In this document: positions 10,401 through 23,600 of the stretch, piece after piece
Layout of the letters: every line of letters begins with the position of its first letter
Numbering within the stretch: the first letter of the stretch is position 1
Assembly (NCBI RefSeq): GCF_932526225.1
Contig: NC_064035.1
Span: 250,501-314,500 of the forward strand
Direction: 5' to 3'
Length of the DNA: 64,000 nucleotides
Source of the DNA: Nematostella vectensis
Lineage: Eukaryota; Cnidaria; Anthozoa; Actiniaria; Edwardsiidae
The notes under the pieces: generated by a model
What the model saw: the letters and a program-made list of their open reading frames with translations, nothing else
Databases searched by the model: none
Told to the model about the DNA's origin: nothing
Translations under genes and position numbers: made by a program

Positions 10401-12875
10401 TTGGGATAGTTTACGATACCAATAGTATTAAAAGTAATTTTCATTACAATTCCCTTCAGCAATGCCACGTTAGTCTTTCGTTGCGGGCACTTGACTACTA
10501 ACGCAGCCACCCGGGTTCGATTCCCGCTGATAGCCTATTTTTTTTTCTTTATTTTTTTTTTAAATATCGATACTTAATTATACTGTTCTTGGTGTGTCAT
10601 GACATAAAAAGAAGGTATAGGGACATTTTTATGTACTCTCAGCATCTTTGATGTGCTCATGCTTTGTTCAGGATCCTGTACATATTTTATGCACACAAGA
10701 ACTAACTAGATTCCTTGGATAACTTGATTAAGTAGATTCTAACATAGAGCATAGCGCTCGATAGATTGATATACCTTTTTTTCCGAGTATACTGTTTTAT
10801 TTTTCCTAATGTTACTTTTTGGAATTTACATTCGGAAAAAAAATTATCGATTGTAACCTTTTGGAGGTTACACTCGTAAAACAAATTCCCGAATGTAACC
10901 CTGAAGCTTTTCCCGAATGTAACCTCCAGTCCGATGGTGACTTTGCTTGGGATAGTTTACGATACCAATAGTATTAAAAGTAATTTTCATTACAATTCCC
11001 TTCAGCAATGCCACGTTAGTCTTTCGTTGCGGGCACTTGACTACTAAAGCAGCGACCCGGGTTCGATTCCCGCTGATAGCCTATTTTTTTTTCTTTTTTT
11101 TTTTTTAAATATCGATACTTAATTATCCTGTTCTTGGTGTGTCATGACATAAAAAGAAGGTATAGGGACATTTTTATGTACTCTCAGCATCTGTTATGTG
11201 CTCATGCTTTGTTCAGGATCCTGTACATATTTTATGCACACAAGAACTAACTAGATTCCTTGGATAACTTGATTAAGTAGATTCTAACATAGAGCATAGC
11301 GCTCGATAGATTGATATACCTTTTTTTCCGAGTACACTGTTTTATTTTTCCTAATGTTACTTTTTTGAATTTACATTCGGAAAAAAAAATTATCGATTGT
11401 AACCTTTTGCAGGTTACACTCGTAAAACAAATTCCCGAATGTAACCCTGAAGCTTTTCCCGAATGTAACCTTCAGTCCGATGGTGACTTTGCTTGGGATA
11501 GTTTACGATACCAATAGTATTAAAAGTAATTTTCATTACAATTGCCTTCAGCAATGCCACGTTAGTCTTTCGTTGCGGGCACTTGACTACTAACGCAGCG
11601 ACCCGGGTTCGATTCCCGCTGATAGCCTATTTTTTTTTATATATCGTTACTTAATTATACTGTTCTTGGTGTGTCATGAGATAAAAAGAAGGTATAGGGA
11701 CATTTTTATGTACTCTCAGCATCTTTGATGTGCTCATGCTTTGTTCAGGATCCTGTACATATTTTATGCACACAAGAACTAACTAGATTCCTTGGATAAC
11801 TTGATTAAGTAGATTCTAACATACAGCATAGCGCTCGATAGATTGATATACCTTTTTTTTCCGAGTATACTGTTTTATTTTTCTTAATGTTACTTTTTGG
11901 AATTTACAATCGGAAAAAAAATTATCGATTGTAACCTTTTGGAGGTTACACTCGTAAAACAAATTCCCGAATGTAACCCTGAAGCTTTTCCCGAATGTAA
12001 CCTCCAGTCCGATGGTGACTTTGCTTGGGATAGTTTACGATACCAATAGTATTAAAAGTAATTTTCATTACAATTCCCTTCAGCAATGCCACGTTAGTCT
12101 TTCGTTGCGGGCACTTGACTACTAACGCAGCGACCCGGGTTCGATTTCCGCTGATAGCCTATTTTTTTTTTCTTTTCTTTTTTTTTTTAAATATCGATAC
12201 TTAATTATACTGTTCTTGGTGTGTCATGACATAAAAAGAAGGTATAGGGACATTTTTATGTACTCTCAGCATCTATGATGTGCTCATGCTATGTTCAGGA
12301 TCCTGTACATATTTTATGCACACAAGAACTAACTAGATTCCTTGGATAACTTGATTAAGTAGATTCTAACATAGAGCATAGCTCTCGATAGATTGATATA
12401 CCTTTTTTTCCGAGTATACTGTTTTATTTTTCCTAATGTTACTTTTTGGAATTTACATTCGGAAAAAAAATTATCGATTGTAACCTTTAGGAGGTTACAC
12501 TCGTAAAACAAATTCCCGAATGTAACCCTGAAGCTTTTCCCGAATGTAACCTCCAGTCCGATGGTGACTTTGCTTGGGATAGTTAACGATACCAATAGTA
12601 TTAAAAGAAATTTTCATTACAATTCCCTTCAGCAATGCCACGTTAGTCTTCCGTTGCGGGCACTTGACTACTAACGCAGCGACCCGGGTTCGATTCCCGC
12701 TGATAGCCTATTTTTGTTTTCTTTATTTTTTTTTTAAATATCGATACTTAATTTTACTGTTCTTGGTGTGTCATGACATAAAAAGAAGGTATAGGGACAT
12801 TTTTATGTACTCTCAGCATCTTTGATGTGCTCATGCTTTGTTCAGGATCCTGTAAATATTTTATGCACACAAGAA
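7463..12875 (+). repeat. Satellite units with a ~1,625-bp three-unit duplication (9079-10701 and 10702-12328)
   Basis: About ten units. Within them, three-unit sets starting at 9079 and 10702 match by 'ctactaaagcagcgaccc' (9420, 11041), by the shortened T tract leading into 'atatatcgttacttaatt' (near 10012 and 11638), by 'catgagataaaaag' and by 'aacatacagcatagc' (10193, 11818). The unit from 8176 to about 8400 has lost the C-broken part of the T tract. No gene, insertion or other structure was found in this stretch. Confidence 0.8.
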
Positions 12876-15800
12876 CTAACTAGATTCCTTGGATAACTTG
12901 ATTAAGTAGATTCTAACATAGAGCATAGCGCTCGATAGATTGATATACCTTTTTTCCGAGTATACTGTTTTATTTTTCCTAATGTTACTTTTTGGAATTT
13001 ACATTCGGAAAAAAATTATCGATTATAACCTTTTGGAGGTTACACTCGTAAAACAAATTCTCGAATGTAACCCTGAAGCTTTTCCCGAATGTAACCTCCA
13101 ATCCGATGGTGACTTTGCTTGGGATAGTTTACGATACCAATAGTATTAAAAGTAATTTTCATTACAATTCCCTTCAGCAATGCCACGTTAGTCTTTCGTT
13201 GCGGGCACTTGACTATTAACTCAGCGACCCGGGTTCGATTCCCGCTGATAGCCTATTTTTTTTTCTTTATTTTTTTTTTAAATATCGATACTTAATTATA
13301 CTGTTCTTGGTGTGTCATGACATAAAAAGAAGGTATAGGGACATTTTTTTGTACTCTCAGCATCTTTGATGTGCTCATGCTTTGTTCAGGATCCTGTACA
13401 TATTTTATGCACACAAGAACTAACTAGATTCCTTGGATAACTTGATTAAGTAGATTCTAACATAGAGCATAGCGCTCGATAGATTGATATACCTTTTTTT
13501 CCGAGTATACTTTTTTATTTTTCCTAATGTTACTTTTTGGAATTTACATTCGGAAAAAAAATTATCGATTATAACCTTTTGAAGGTTACACTCGTAAAAC
13601 AAATTCCCGAATGTAACCCTGAAGCTTTTCCCGAATGTAACCTCCAGTCCGATGGTGACTTTGCTTAGGATAGTTTACGATACCAATAGTATTAAAAGTA
13701 ATTTTCATTACAATTCCCTTCAGCAATGCCACGTTAGTCTTTCGTTGCGGGCACTTTACTACTAACGCAGCGACCCGGGTTCGATTCCCGCTGATAGCCT
13801 ATTTTTGTTTTCTTCATTTTTTTTTTAAATATCGATACTTAATTATACTGTTCTTGGTGTGTCATGACATAAAAAGAAGGTATAGGGACATTTTTATGCA
13901 CTCTCAGCATCTTTGATGTGCTCATGCTTTGTTCAGGATCCTGTACATATTTTATGCACACAAGAACTAACTAGATTCCTTGGATAACTTGATTAAGTAG
14001 ATTCTAACATAGAGCATAGCGCTCGATAGATTGATATACCTTTTTTTCCAAATATACTGTTTTATTTTTCCTAATGTTACTTTTTGGAATTTACATTCGG
14101 AAAAAAAATTATCGATTGTAACATTTTGGAGGTTACACTCGTAAAACAAATTCCCGAATGTAACCCTGAAGCTTTTCCCGAATGTAACCTCCAGTCCGAT
14201 GGTGACTTTGCTTGGGATAGTTTACGATACCAATAGTATTAAAAGTAATTTCCATTACAATTCCCTTCAGCAATGCCACGTTAGTCTTTCGTTGCGGGCA
14301 CTTGACTACTAACGCAGCGACCCGGGTTCGATTCCCGCTGATAGCCTATTTTTTTTCTTTATTTTTTTTTAAATATCGATACTTAATTATACTGTTCTTG
14401 GTGTGTCATGACATAAAAAGAAGGTATAGGGACATTTTTATGTACTCTCAGCATCTTTGATGTGCTCCTGCTTTGTTCAGGATCCTGTACATATTTTATG
14501 CACACAAGAATTAACTAGATTCCTTGAATAACTATATTAAGTAGATTCTAACATAGAGCATAGCGCTCGATAGATTGATATACCTTTTTTTCCAAGTGTA
14601 CTGTTTTATTTTTCCTAATGTTACTTTTTGGAATTTACATTCGGAAAAAAAATTATCGATTGTAACCTTTTGGAGGTTACATTCGTAAAACAAATTCCCG
14701 AATGTAACCCTGAAGCTTTTCCCGAATGTAACCTCCAGTCCGATGGTGACTTTGCTTGGGATAGTTTACGATACCAATAGTATTAAAAGTAATTTTCATT
14801 CCAATTCCCTTCAGCAATGCCACGTTAGTCTTTCGTTGCGTGCACTTGACTTCTAACGCAGCGACCCGGGTTCGATTCCCGCTGATAGCCCATTTTTTTT
14901 CTTTATTTTTTTTTTAAATATCGATACTTAATTATACTGTTCTTGGTGTGTCATGACATAAAAAGAAGGTATAGGGAAATTTTTATGTACTCTCAGCATC
15001 TTTGATGTGCTCATGCTTTGTTCAGGATCCTGTACATATTTTATGCACACAAGAACTAACTAGATTCCTTGGATAACTTGATTAAGTAGATTCTAACATA
15101 GAGCATAGCGCTCGATAGATTGATATACGTTTTTTTCCGAGTATACAGTTTTATTTTCCTAATGTTACTTTTTGGAATTTAAATTCGGAAAAAAAATTAT
15201 CGATTGTAACCTTTTGGAGGTTACACTCGTAAAACAAATTCCCGAATGTAACCTCCAGTCAGATGGTGACTTTTCTTGGGATAGTTTACGATACCAATAG
15301 TATTAAAAGTAATTTTCATTACAATTTCCTTCAGCAATGCCACGTTAGTCTTTCGTTGCGGGCACTTGACTACTAACGCAGCGACCCGGGTTCGATTCCC
15401 GCTGATAGCTTTTTTTTTTTTTTTTTTTTTTTAAATATCGATACTTAATTATACTGTTCTTGGTGTGTCATGACATAAAAAGAAGGTATAGGGACATTTT
15501 TATGTACTCTCAGCATCTTTGATGTGCTCATGCTTTGTTCAGGATCCTGTACATATTTTATGCACACAAGAACTAACTAGATTCCTTGGATAACTTGATT
15601 AAATAGATTCTAACATAGAGCATAGCGCTCGATAGATTGATATACCTTTTTTCCGAGTACACTGTTTTATTTTTCCTAGTGTTACTTTTTGGAATGTACA
15701 TTCGGAAAAAAAATTATCGATTATAACCTTTTGGAGGTTACACTCGTAAAACAATTTCCCGAATGTAACCCTGAAGCTTTTCCCGAATGTAACCTCCAGT

Positions 15801-16119
15801 CCGATGGTGACTTTGCTTGGGATAGTTTACGATACCAATAGTATTAAAAGTAATTTTCATTACAATTCCCTTCAGCAATGCCACGTTAGTCTTTCGTTGC
15901 AGGCACTTGACTACTAACGCAGCGACCCGGGTTCGATTCCCGCCTATAGCCTATGTTTTTTTTCTTTATTTTTTTTTTTAAATATCGATACTTAATTATA
16001 CTGTTCTTGGTGTGACATGATATAAAAAGAAGATATAGGGACATTTTTATGTACTCTTAGCATCTTTGATGTGCTCATGCTTTGTTCAGGATCCTGTACA
16101 TATTTTATGCACACAAGAA
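12876..16119 (+). repeat. Higher-order block, copy 2 (six units)
   Basis: This is the unexpanded counterpart of the block at 2611-7462, with the same succession of variant units and only single-base differences. It includes the single-copy 24-bp repeat at 15241 and the 23-T tract at 15410. Because it lacks the internal three-unit duplication seen in copy 1, the local expansion most simply came after the larger duplication. There is no gene in this stretch. Confidence 0.8.
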
Positions 16120-18952
16120 CTAACTAGATTCCTTGGATAACTTGATTAAGTAGATTCTAACATAGAGCATAGCGCTCGATAGATTGATATACCTTTTTTT
16201 CCGAGTATACTGTTTTATTTGTCCTAATGTTACTTTTTGGAATTTACATTCGGAAAAAAAATTATCGATTGTAACCTTTTGGAGGTTACACTCGTAAAAC
16301 AAATTCCCGAATGTAACCCTGAAGCTTTTCCCGAATGTAACCTCCAGTCCGATGGTGACTTTGCTTGGGATAGTTTACGATACCAATAGTATTAAAAGTA
16401 ATTTCCATTACAATTCCCTTCAGCAATGCCACGTTAGTCTTATGTTGCGGGCACTTGACTACTAACGCAGCAACCCGGGTTCTATTCCCGCTGATAGCCT
16501 ATTTTTTTTCTTTATTTTTTTTTTAAATATCGATACTTAATTATACTGTTCTTGGTGTGTCATGACATAAAAAGAAGGTATAGGGACATTTTTTTGTACT
16601 CTCAGCATCTTTGATGTGCTCATGCTTTGTTCAGGATCCTGTACATATTTTATGCACACAAGAACTAACTAGATTCCTTGGATAACTTGATTAAGTAGAT
16701 TCTAACATAGAGCATAGCGCTCGATAGATTGATATACCTTTTTTTCCAAGTGTACTGTTTTATTTGTCCTAATGTTACTTTTTGGAATTTACATTCGGAA
16801 AAAAAATTATCGATTGTAACCTTTTGGAGGTTACACTCGTAAAACAAATTCCCGAATGTAACCCTGAAGCTTTTCCCGAATGTAACCTCCAGTCCGATGG
16901 TGACTTTGCTTGGGATAGTTTACGATACCAATAGAATTAAAACTAATTTTCATTCCAATTCCCTTCAGCAATGCCACGTTAGTCTTTCGTTGCGGGCACT
17001 TGACTTCTAACGCAGCGACCCGGGTTCTATTCCCGCTGATAGCCCATTTTTTTTCTTTATTTTTTTTTAAATATCGATACTTAATTATACTGTTCTTGGT
17101 GTGTCATGACATAAAAAGAAGGTATAGGGACATTTTTATGTACTCTCAGCATCTTCGATGTGCTCATGCTTTGTTCAGGATCCTGTACATATTTTATGCA
17201 CACAAGAACTAACTAGATTCCTTGGATAACTTGATTAAGTAGATTCTAACATAGAGCATAGCGCTCGATAGATTGATATACCTTTTTTTCCGAGTATACT
17301 GTTTTATTTTTCCTAATGTTACTTTTTGGAATCTACATTCAGAAAAAAAAATTATCGATTGTAACCTTTTGGAGGTTACACTCGTAAAACAAATTCCCGA
17401 ATGTAACCCTGAAGCTTTTCCCGAATTTAACCTCCAGTCCGATGGTGACTTTGCTTGGGATAGTTTACGATACCAATAGTATTAAAAGTAATTTTCATTA
17501 CAATTCCCTTCAGCAATGCCACGTTAGTCTTCCGTTGCGGGCACTTGACTACTAACGCAGCGACCCGGGTTCGATTCCCGCTGATAGCCTATTTTTTTTT
17601 CTTTATTTTTTTTTTTAAATATCGATACTTAATTATACTGTTCTTGGTGTGTCATGACATAAAAAGAAGGTATAGGGACATTTTTTTGTACTCTCAGCAT
17701 CTTTGATGTGCTCATGCTTTGTTCAGGATCCTGTACATATTTTATGCACACAAGAACTAACTAGATTCCTTGGATAACTTGATTAAGTAGATTCTAACAT
17801 AGAGCATAGCGCTCGATAGATTGATATACCTTTTTTTCCAAGTGTACTGTTTTATTTGTCCTAATGTTACTTTTTGGAATTTACATTCGGAAAAAAAATT
17901 ATCGATTGTAACCTTTTGGAGGTTACACTCGTAAAACAAATTCCCGAATGTAACCCTGAAGCTTTTCCCGAATGTAACCTCCAGTCCGATGGTGACTTTG
18001 CTTGGGATAGTTTACGATACCAATAGAATTAAAAGTAATTTTCATTCCAATTCCCTTCAGCAATGCCACGTTAGTCTTTCGTTGCGGGCACTTGACTTCT
18101 AACGCAGCGACCCGGGTTCTATTCCCGCTGATAGCCCATTTTTTTTCTTTATTTGTTTTTAAATATCGATACTTAATTATACTGTTCTTGGTGTGTCATG
18201 ACATAAAAAGAAGGTATAGGGAAATTTTTATGTACTCTCAGCATCTTTGATGTGCTCATGCTTTGTTCAGGATCCTGTACATATTTTATGCACACAAGAA
18301 CTAACTAGATTCCTTGGATAACTTGATTAAGTAGATTCTAACATAGAGCATAGCGCTCGATAGATTGATATACCTTTTTTTCCGAGTATACTGTTTTATT
18401 TTTCCTAATGTTACTTTTTGGAATCTACATTCGGAAAAAAAAAATTATCGATTGTAACCTTTTGGAGGTTACACTCGTAAAACAAATTCCCGAATGTAAC
18501 CCTGAAGCTTTTCCCGAATGTAACCTCCAGTCCGATGGTGACTTTGCTTGGGATAGTTTACGATACCAATAGTATTAAAAGTAATTTTCATTACAATTCC
18601 CTTCAGCAATGCCACGTTAGTCTTTCGTTGCGGGCACTTGACTACTAACGCAGCGACCCGGGTTCGATTCCCGCTGATAGCCTATTTTTTTTTCTTTATT
18701 TTTTTTTTAAATATCGATACTTAATTATACTGTTCTTGGTGTTTCATGACATAAAAAGAAGGTATAGGGACATTTTTATGCACTCTCAGCATCTTTGATG
18801 TGCTCATGCTTTGTTCAGGATCCTGTACATATTCTATGCACACAAGAACTAACTAGATTCCTTGGATAACTTGATTAAGTAGATTCTAACATAGAGCATA
18901 GCGCTCGATAGATTGATATACCTTTTTTTCCGAGTATACTGTTTTATTTTTC

Positions 18953-18958
18953 CTAATG
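18953..18958 (+). repeat. Target-site duplication, left copy (CTAATG)
   Basis: CTAATG is part of the normal satellite sequence 'ttcctaatgttac'. It appears once at uninterrupted sites such as 24562-24567 and 36498-36503, but twice here, on each side of the insertion. Confidence 0.85.
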
Positions 18959-19647
18959 AGAACAAGAAACTTACCATCTCGACGAAGATCACCGTATATC
19001 GCGCCTGCATTTTGAGTACTCTCCTATACGGAAGCGAATCTTGGACCACCTACGCGCGGCAGGAGAAGCGACTAAATACCTTCCATATGCGATGTCTTCG
19101 CCGCATCCTCGGTATCCATTGGTCGGATAAAGTTACGAATAACGAGGTCCTCGAAAGATCAGGTTTACCGACGCTTTTTACCCTACTTCGTCAACGCAGG
19201 TTGAGGTGGCTAGGCCACGTTTGTCGAATGGAAAATGGCCGTATTCCCAAAGATCTTCTTTACGGCGAACTTGCACACGGATCAAGACCTGTAGGACGCC
19301 CGAAGCTCCGCTTCAAGGACTCATGCAAGCGTGATATGCTCGCAATCGGCCTCGACGTGGACAACTAGGAGAAGCTTGCCGAGGATCGCAGCAGATGGAG
19401 GTCTGAATGTGCTGCCGCACTCAACTCAGGGGAGTTAGAGCTGAAAAGAGAGGCCGAAGAGAGAAGGCAGAGGAGAAAGGCATCCGAAATTCGAACTGGA
19501 TCAAACCCATCTCCGACGTCTGTCCTCGTTTGTCGTTCATGTGGTCGCACATGTGCTTCGCGCATTGGGCTTTTTAGTCATGGAAAGAAATGCCAACGTT
19601 CATCGCGCTGATGTCATGGACACTGACTGTCCGAAGACTGCCTACTA
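18959..19647 (+). mobile_element. 5'-truncated non-LTR retrotransposon (LINE) tail
   Basis: This 689-bp stretch has no match elsewhere in the window, is much richer in G+C than the satellite, and is flanked by CTAATG duplications. It encodes the end of a LINE polyprotein, then stops at 19609-19611 and ends with a 36-base 3' tail finishing in CTACTA. There is no poly-A. The 5' end is cut inside the reverse transcriptase, as is usual for target-primed insertions. It lies in the same orientation as the tRNA-like segments. The protein type (LLYGSESW ... RLRWLGHV ... GRPKLRFKD ... C-C-H-C finger) is common in animal LINEs. I would place it broadly near RTE/CR1-type elements but cannot fix the clade by eye. 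Confidence 0.93.
18961..19611 (+). pseudogene. LINE reverse transcriptase C-terminal fragment with zinc finger, broken by an in-frame stop
   Basis: The remnant reads 216 codons in one frame apart from a TAG at codon 136 (19366-19368), then a normal TGA. Visible motifs, counted from the first LINE codon, are LLYGSESW (21-28), RLRWLGHV (80-87) and GRPKLRFKD (112-120). After these come a charged Glu/Arg-rich stretch and a C-x2-C-x12-H-x3-C finger at 191-211. These match the region downstream of the polymerase core in LINE ORF2-type proteins; the catalytic domain and endonuclease are missing. In relatives I recall, a Trp commonly sits where the TAG is (N-W-E), so a TGG to TAG change is likely. 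By chance the frame is open upstream into the satellite to an ATG at 18913, giving a 151-codon fusion that is probably meaningless. No promoter is visible. Confidence 0.9.
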
Positions 19648-19653
19648 CTAATG
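19648..19653 (+). repeat. Target-site duplication, right copy (CTAATG)
   Basis: Second copy of the 6-bp target sequence; the satellite resumes immediately with 'ttactttttggaattt'. Because the LINE ends in CTACTA, the boundary could shift by a few bases. Confidence 0.82.
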
Positions 19654-20636
19654 TTACTTTTTGGAATTTACATTCAGAAAAAAAAAATTATCGATTGTAA
19701 CCTTTTGGAGGTTACACTCGTAAAACAAATTCCCGAATGTAACCCTGAAGCTTTTCCCGAATGTAACCTCCAGTCCGATGGTGACTTTGCTTGGGATAGT
19801 TTACGATACCAATAGTATTAAAAGTAATTTTCATTACAATTCCCTTCTGCAATACCACGTTAGTCTTTCGTTGCGTGCACTTGACTACTAACGCAGCGAT
19901 ACGGGTTCGATTCCCGCTGATAGCCTATTTTTTATTCTTTCTTTTTTTTTCAAATATCGATACTTAATTATACTGTTCTTGGTGTGTCATGACATAAAAA
20001 GAAGGTATAGGGACATTTTTATGTACTCTCAGCATCTTTGATGTGCTCATGCTTTGTTCAGGATCCTGTACATATTTTATGCACACAAGAACTAACTAGA
20101 TTCCTTGGATAACTTGATTAAGTAGATTCTAACATAGAGCATAGCGCTCGATAGATTGATATACCTTTTTTTCCAAATATACTGTTTTATTTTTCCTAAT
20201 GTTACTTTTTGGAATTTACATTCGGAAAAAAAATTATCGATTGTAACCTTTTGGAGGTTACACTCGTAAAACAAATTCCCGAATGTAACCCTGAAGCTTT
20301 TCCCGAATGTAACCTCCAGTCCGATGGTGACTTTGCTTGGGATAGTTTACGATACCAATAGTATTAAAAGTAATTTTCATTACAATTCCCTTCAGCAATG
20401 CCACGTTAGTCTTTCGTTGCAGGCACTTGACTACTAACGCAGCGACCCGGGTTCGATTCCCGCCGATAGCCCATTTTTTTTTCTTTTTTTTTTTTTAAAT
20501 ATCGATACTTAATTATACTGTTCTTGGTGTGACATGACATAAAAAGAAGATATAGGGACATTTTCATGTACTCTCAGCATCTTTGATGTGCTCATGCTTT
20601 GTTCAGGATCCTGTACATATTTTATGCACACAAGAA

Positions 20637-23600
20637 CTAACTAGATTCCTTGGATAACTTGATTAAGTAGATTCTAACATAGAGCATAGCGCTCGATAGA
20701 TTGATATACCTTTTTTTCCGAATATACTGTTTTATTTGTCCTAATGTTACTTTTTGGAATTTACATTCGGAAAAAAAATTATCGATTGTAACCTTTTGGA
20801 GGTTACACTCGTAAAACAAATTCCCGAATGTAACCCTGAAGCTTTTCCCGAATGTAACCTCCAGTCCGATGGTGACTTTGCTTGGGATAGTTTACGATAC
20901 CAATAGTATTAAAAGTAATTTCCATTACAATTCCCTTCAGCAATGCCACGTTAGTCTTATGTTGCGGGCACTTGACTACTAACGCAGCAACCCGGGTTCT
21001 ATTCCCGCTGATAGCCTATTTTTTTTCTTTATTTTTTTTTTAAATATCGATACTTAATTATACTGTTCTTGGTGTGTCATGACATAAAAAGAAGGTATAG
21101 GGACATTTTTTTGTACTCTCAGCATCTTTGATGTGCTCATGCTTTGTTCAGGATCCTGTACATATTTTATGCACACAAGAACTAACTAGATTCCTTGGAT
21201 AACTTGATTAAGTAGATTCTAACATAGAGCATAGCGCTCGATAGATTGATATACCTTTTTTTCCAAGTGTACTGTTTTATTTGTCCTAATGTTACTTTTT
21301 GGAATTTACATTCGGAAAAAAAATTATCGATTGTAACCTTTTGGAGGTTACACTCGTAAAACAAATTCCCGAATGTAACCCTGAAGCTTTTCCCGAATGT
21401 AACCTCCAGTCCGATGGTGACTTTGCTTGGGATAGTTTACGATACCAATAGAATTAAAACTAATTTTCATTCCAATTCCCTTCAGCAATGCCACGTTAGT
21501 CTTTCGTTGCGGGCACTTGACTTCTAACGCAGCGACCCGGGTTCTATTCCCGCTGATAGCCCATTTTTTTTCTTTATTTTTTTTTAAATATCGATACTTA
21601 ATTATACTGTTCTTGGTGTGTCATGACATAAAAAGAAGGTATAGGGACATTTTTATGTACTCTCAGCATCTTCGATGTGCTCATGCTTTGTTCAGGATCC
21701 TGTACATATTTTATGCACACAAGAACTAACTAGATTCCTTGGATAACTTGATTAAGTAGATTCTAACATAGAGCATAGCGCTCGATAGATTGATATACCT
21801 TTTTTTCCGAGTATACTGTTTTATTTTTCCTAATGTTACTTTTTGGAATCTACATTCAGAAAAAAAAATTATCGATTGTAACCTTTTGGAGGTTACACTC
21901 GTAAAACAAATTCCCGAATGTAACCCTGAAGCTTTTCCCGAATTTAACCTCCAGTCCGATGGTGACTTTGCTTGGGATAGTTTACGATACCAATAGTATT
22001 AAAAGTAATTTTCATTACAATTCCCTTCAGCAATGCCACGTTAGTCTTCCGTTGCGGGCACTTGACTACTAACGCAGCGACCCGGGTTCGATTCCCGCTG
22101 ATAGCCTATTTTTTTTTCTTTATTTTTTTTTTTAAATATCGATACTTAATTATACTGTTCTTGGTGTGTCATGACATAAAAAGAAGGTATAGGGACATTT
22201 TTTTGTACTCTCAGCATCTTTGATGTGCTCATGCTTTGTTCAGGATCCTGTACATATTTTATGCACACAAGAACTAACTAGATTCCTTGGATAACTTGAT
22301 TAAGTAGATTCTAACATAGAGCATAGCGCTCGATAGATTGATATACCTTTTTTTCCAAGTGTACTGTTTTATTTGTCCTAATGTTACTTTTTGGAATTTA
22401 CATTCGGAAAAAAAATTATCGATTGTAACCTTTTGGAGGTTACACTCGTAAAACAAATTCCCGAATGTAACCCTGAAGCTTTTCCCGAATGTAACCTCCA
22501 GTGCGATGGTGACTTTGCTTGGGATAGTTTACGATACCAATAGTATTTAAAGTAATTTTCATTCCAATTCCCTTCAGCAATGCCACGTTAGTCTTTCGTT
22601 GCGGGCACTTGACTTCTAACGCAGCGACCCGGGTTCTATTCCCGCTGATAGCCCATTTTTTTTCTTTATTTTTTTTTAAATATCGATACTTAATTATACT
22701 GTTCTTGGTGTGTCATGACATAAAAAGAAGGTATAGGGACATTTTTATGTACTCTCAGCATCTTCGATGTGCTCATGCTTTGTTCAGGATCCTGTACATA
22801 TTTTATGCACACAAGAACTAACTAGATTCCTTGGATAACTTGATTAAGTAGATTCTAACATAGAGCATAGCGCTCGATAGATTGATATACCTTTTTTTCC
22901 GAGTATACTGTTTTATTTTTCCTAATGTTACTTTTTGGAATCTACATTCAGAAAAAAAAATTATCGATTGTAACCTTTTGGAGGTTACACTCGTAAAACA
23001 AATTCCCGAATGTAACCCTGAAGCTTTTCCCGAATTTAACCTCCAGTCCGATGGTGACTTTGCTTGGGATAGTTTACGATACCAATAGTATTAAAAGTAA
23101 TTTTCATTACAATTCCCTTCAGCAATGCCACGTTAGTCTTCCGTTGCGGGCACTTGACTACTAACGCAGCGACCCGGGTTCGATTCCCGCTGATAGCCTA
23201 TTTTTTTTTCTTTATTTTTTTTTTTAAATATCGATACTTAATTATACTGTTCTTGGTGTGTCATGACATAAAAAGAAGGTATAGGGACATTTTTTTGTAC
23301 TCTCAGCATCTTTGATGTGCTCATGCTTTGTTCAGGATCCTGTACATATTTTATGCACACAAGAACTAACTAGATTCCTTGGATAACTTGATTAAGTAGA
23401 TTCTAACATAGAGCATAGCGCTCGATAGATTGATATACCTTTTTTTCCAAGTGTACTGTTTTATTTGTCCTAATGTTACTTTTTGGAATTTACATTCGGA
23501 AAAAAAATTATCGATTGTAACCTTTTGGAGGTTACACTCGTAAAACAAATTCCCGAATGTAACCCTGAAGCTTTTCCCGAATGTAACCTCCAGTCCGATG

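Larger units (their letters stand above)
16120..20636 (+). repeat. Higher-order block, 7 units plus a LINE insertion
   Basis: Seven satellite units (landmarks 16120, 16665, 17209, 17757, 18301, 18849, 20092) interrupted by the retrotransposon tail. The block is followed directly by a second version at 20637-25550. Offsets between matched sites are 4,517 bp at the left, 5,609 bp from 17757 to the insertion and 4,914 bp after it. The first change (1,092) equals one extra dimer in the second version. The second change (695) equals the insertion plus its 6-bp duplication. Most units here have the B-box variant GGTTCTATTCC. There is no gene other than the broken LINE. Confidence 0.85.

Noticed and set aside
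19365-19565. 66-codon minus-strand open frame within the LINE
   Set aside because: It is antisense to the recognisable zinc-finger tail of the LINE and has no features of its own.
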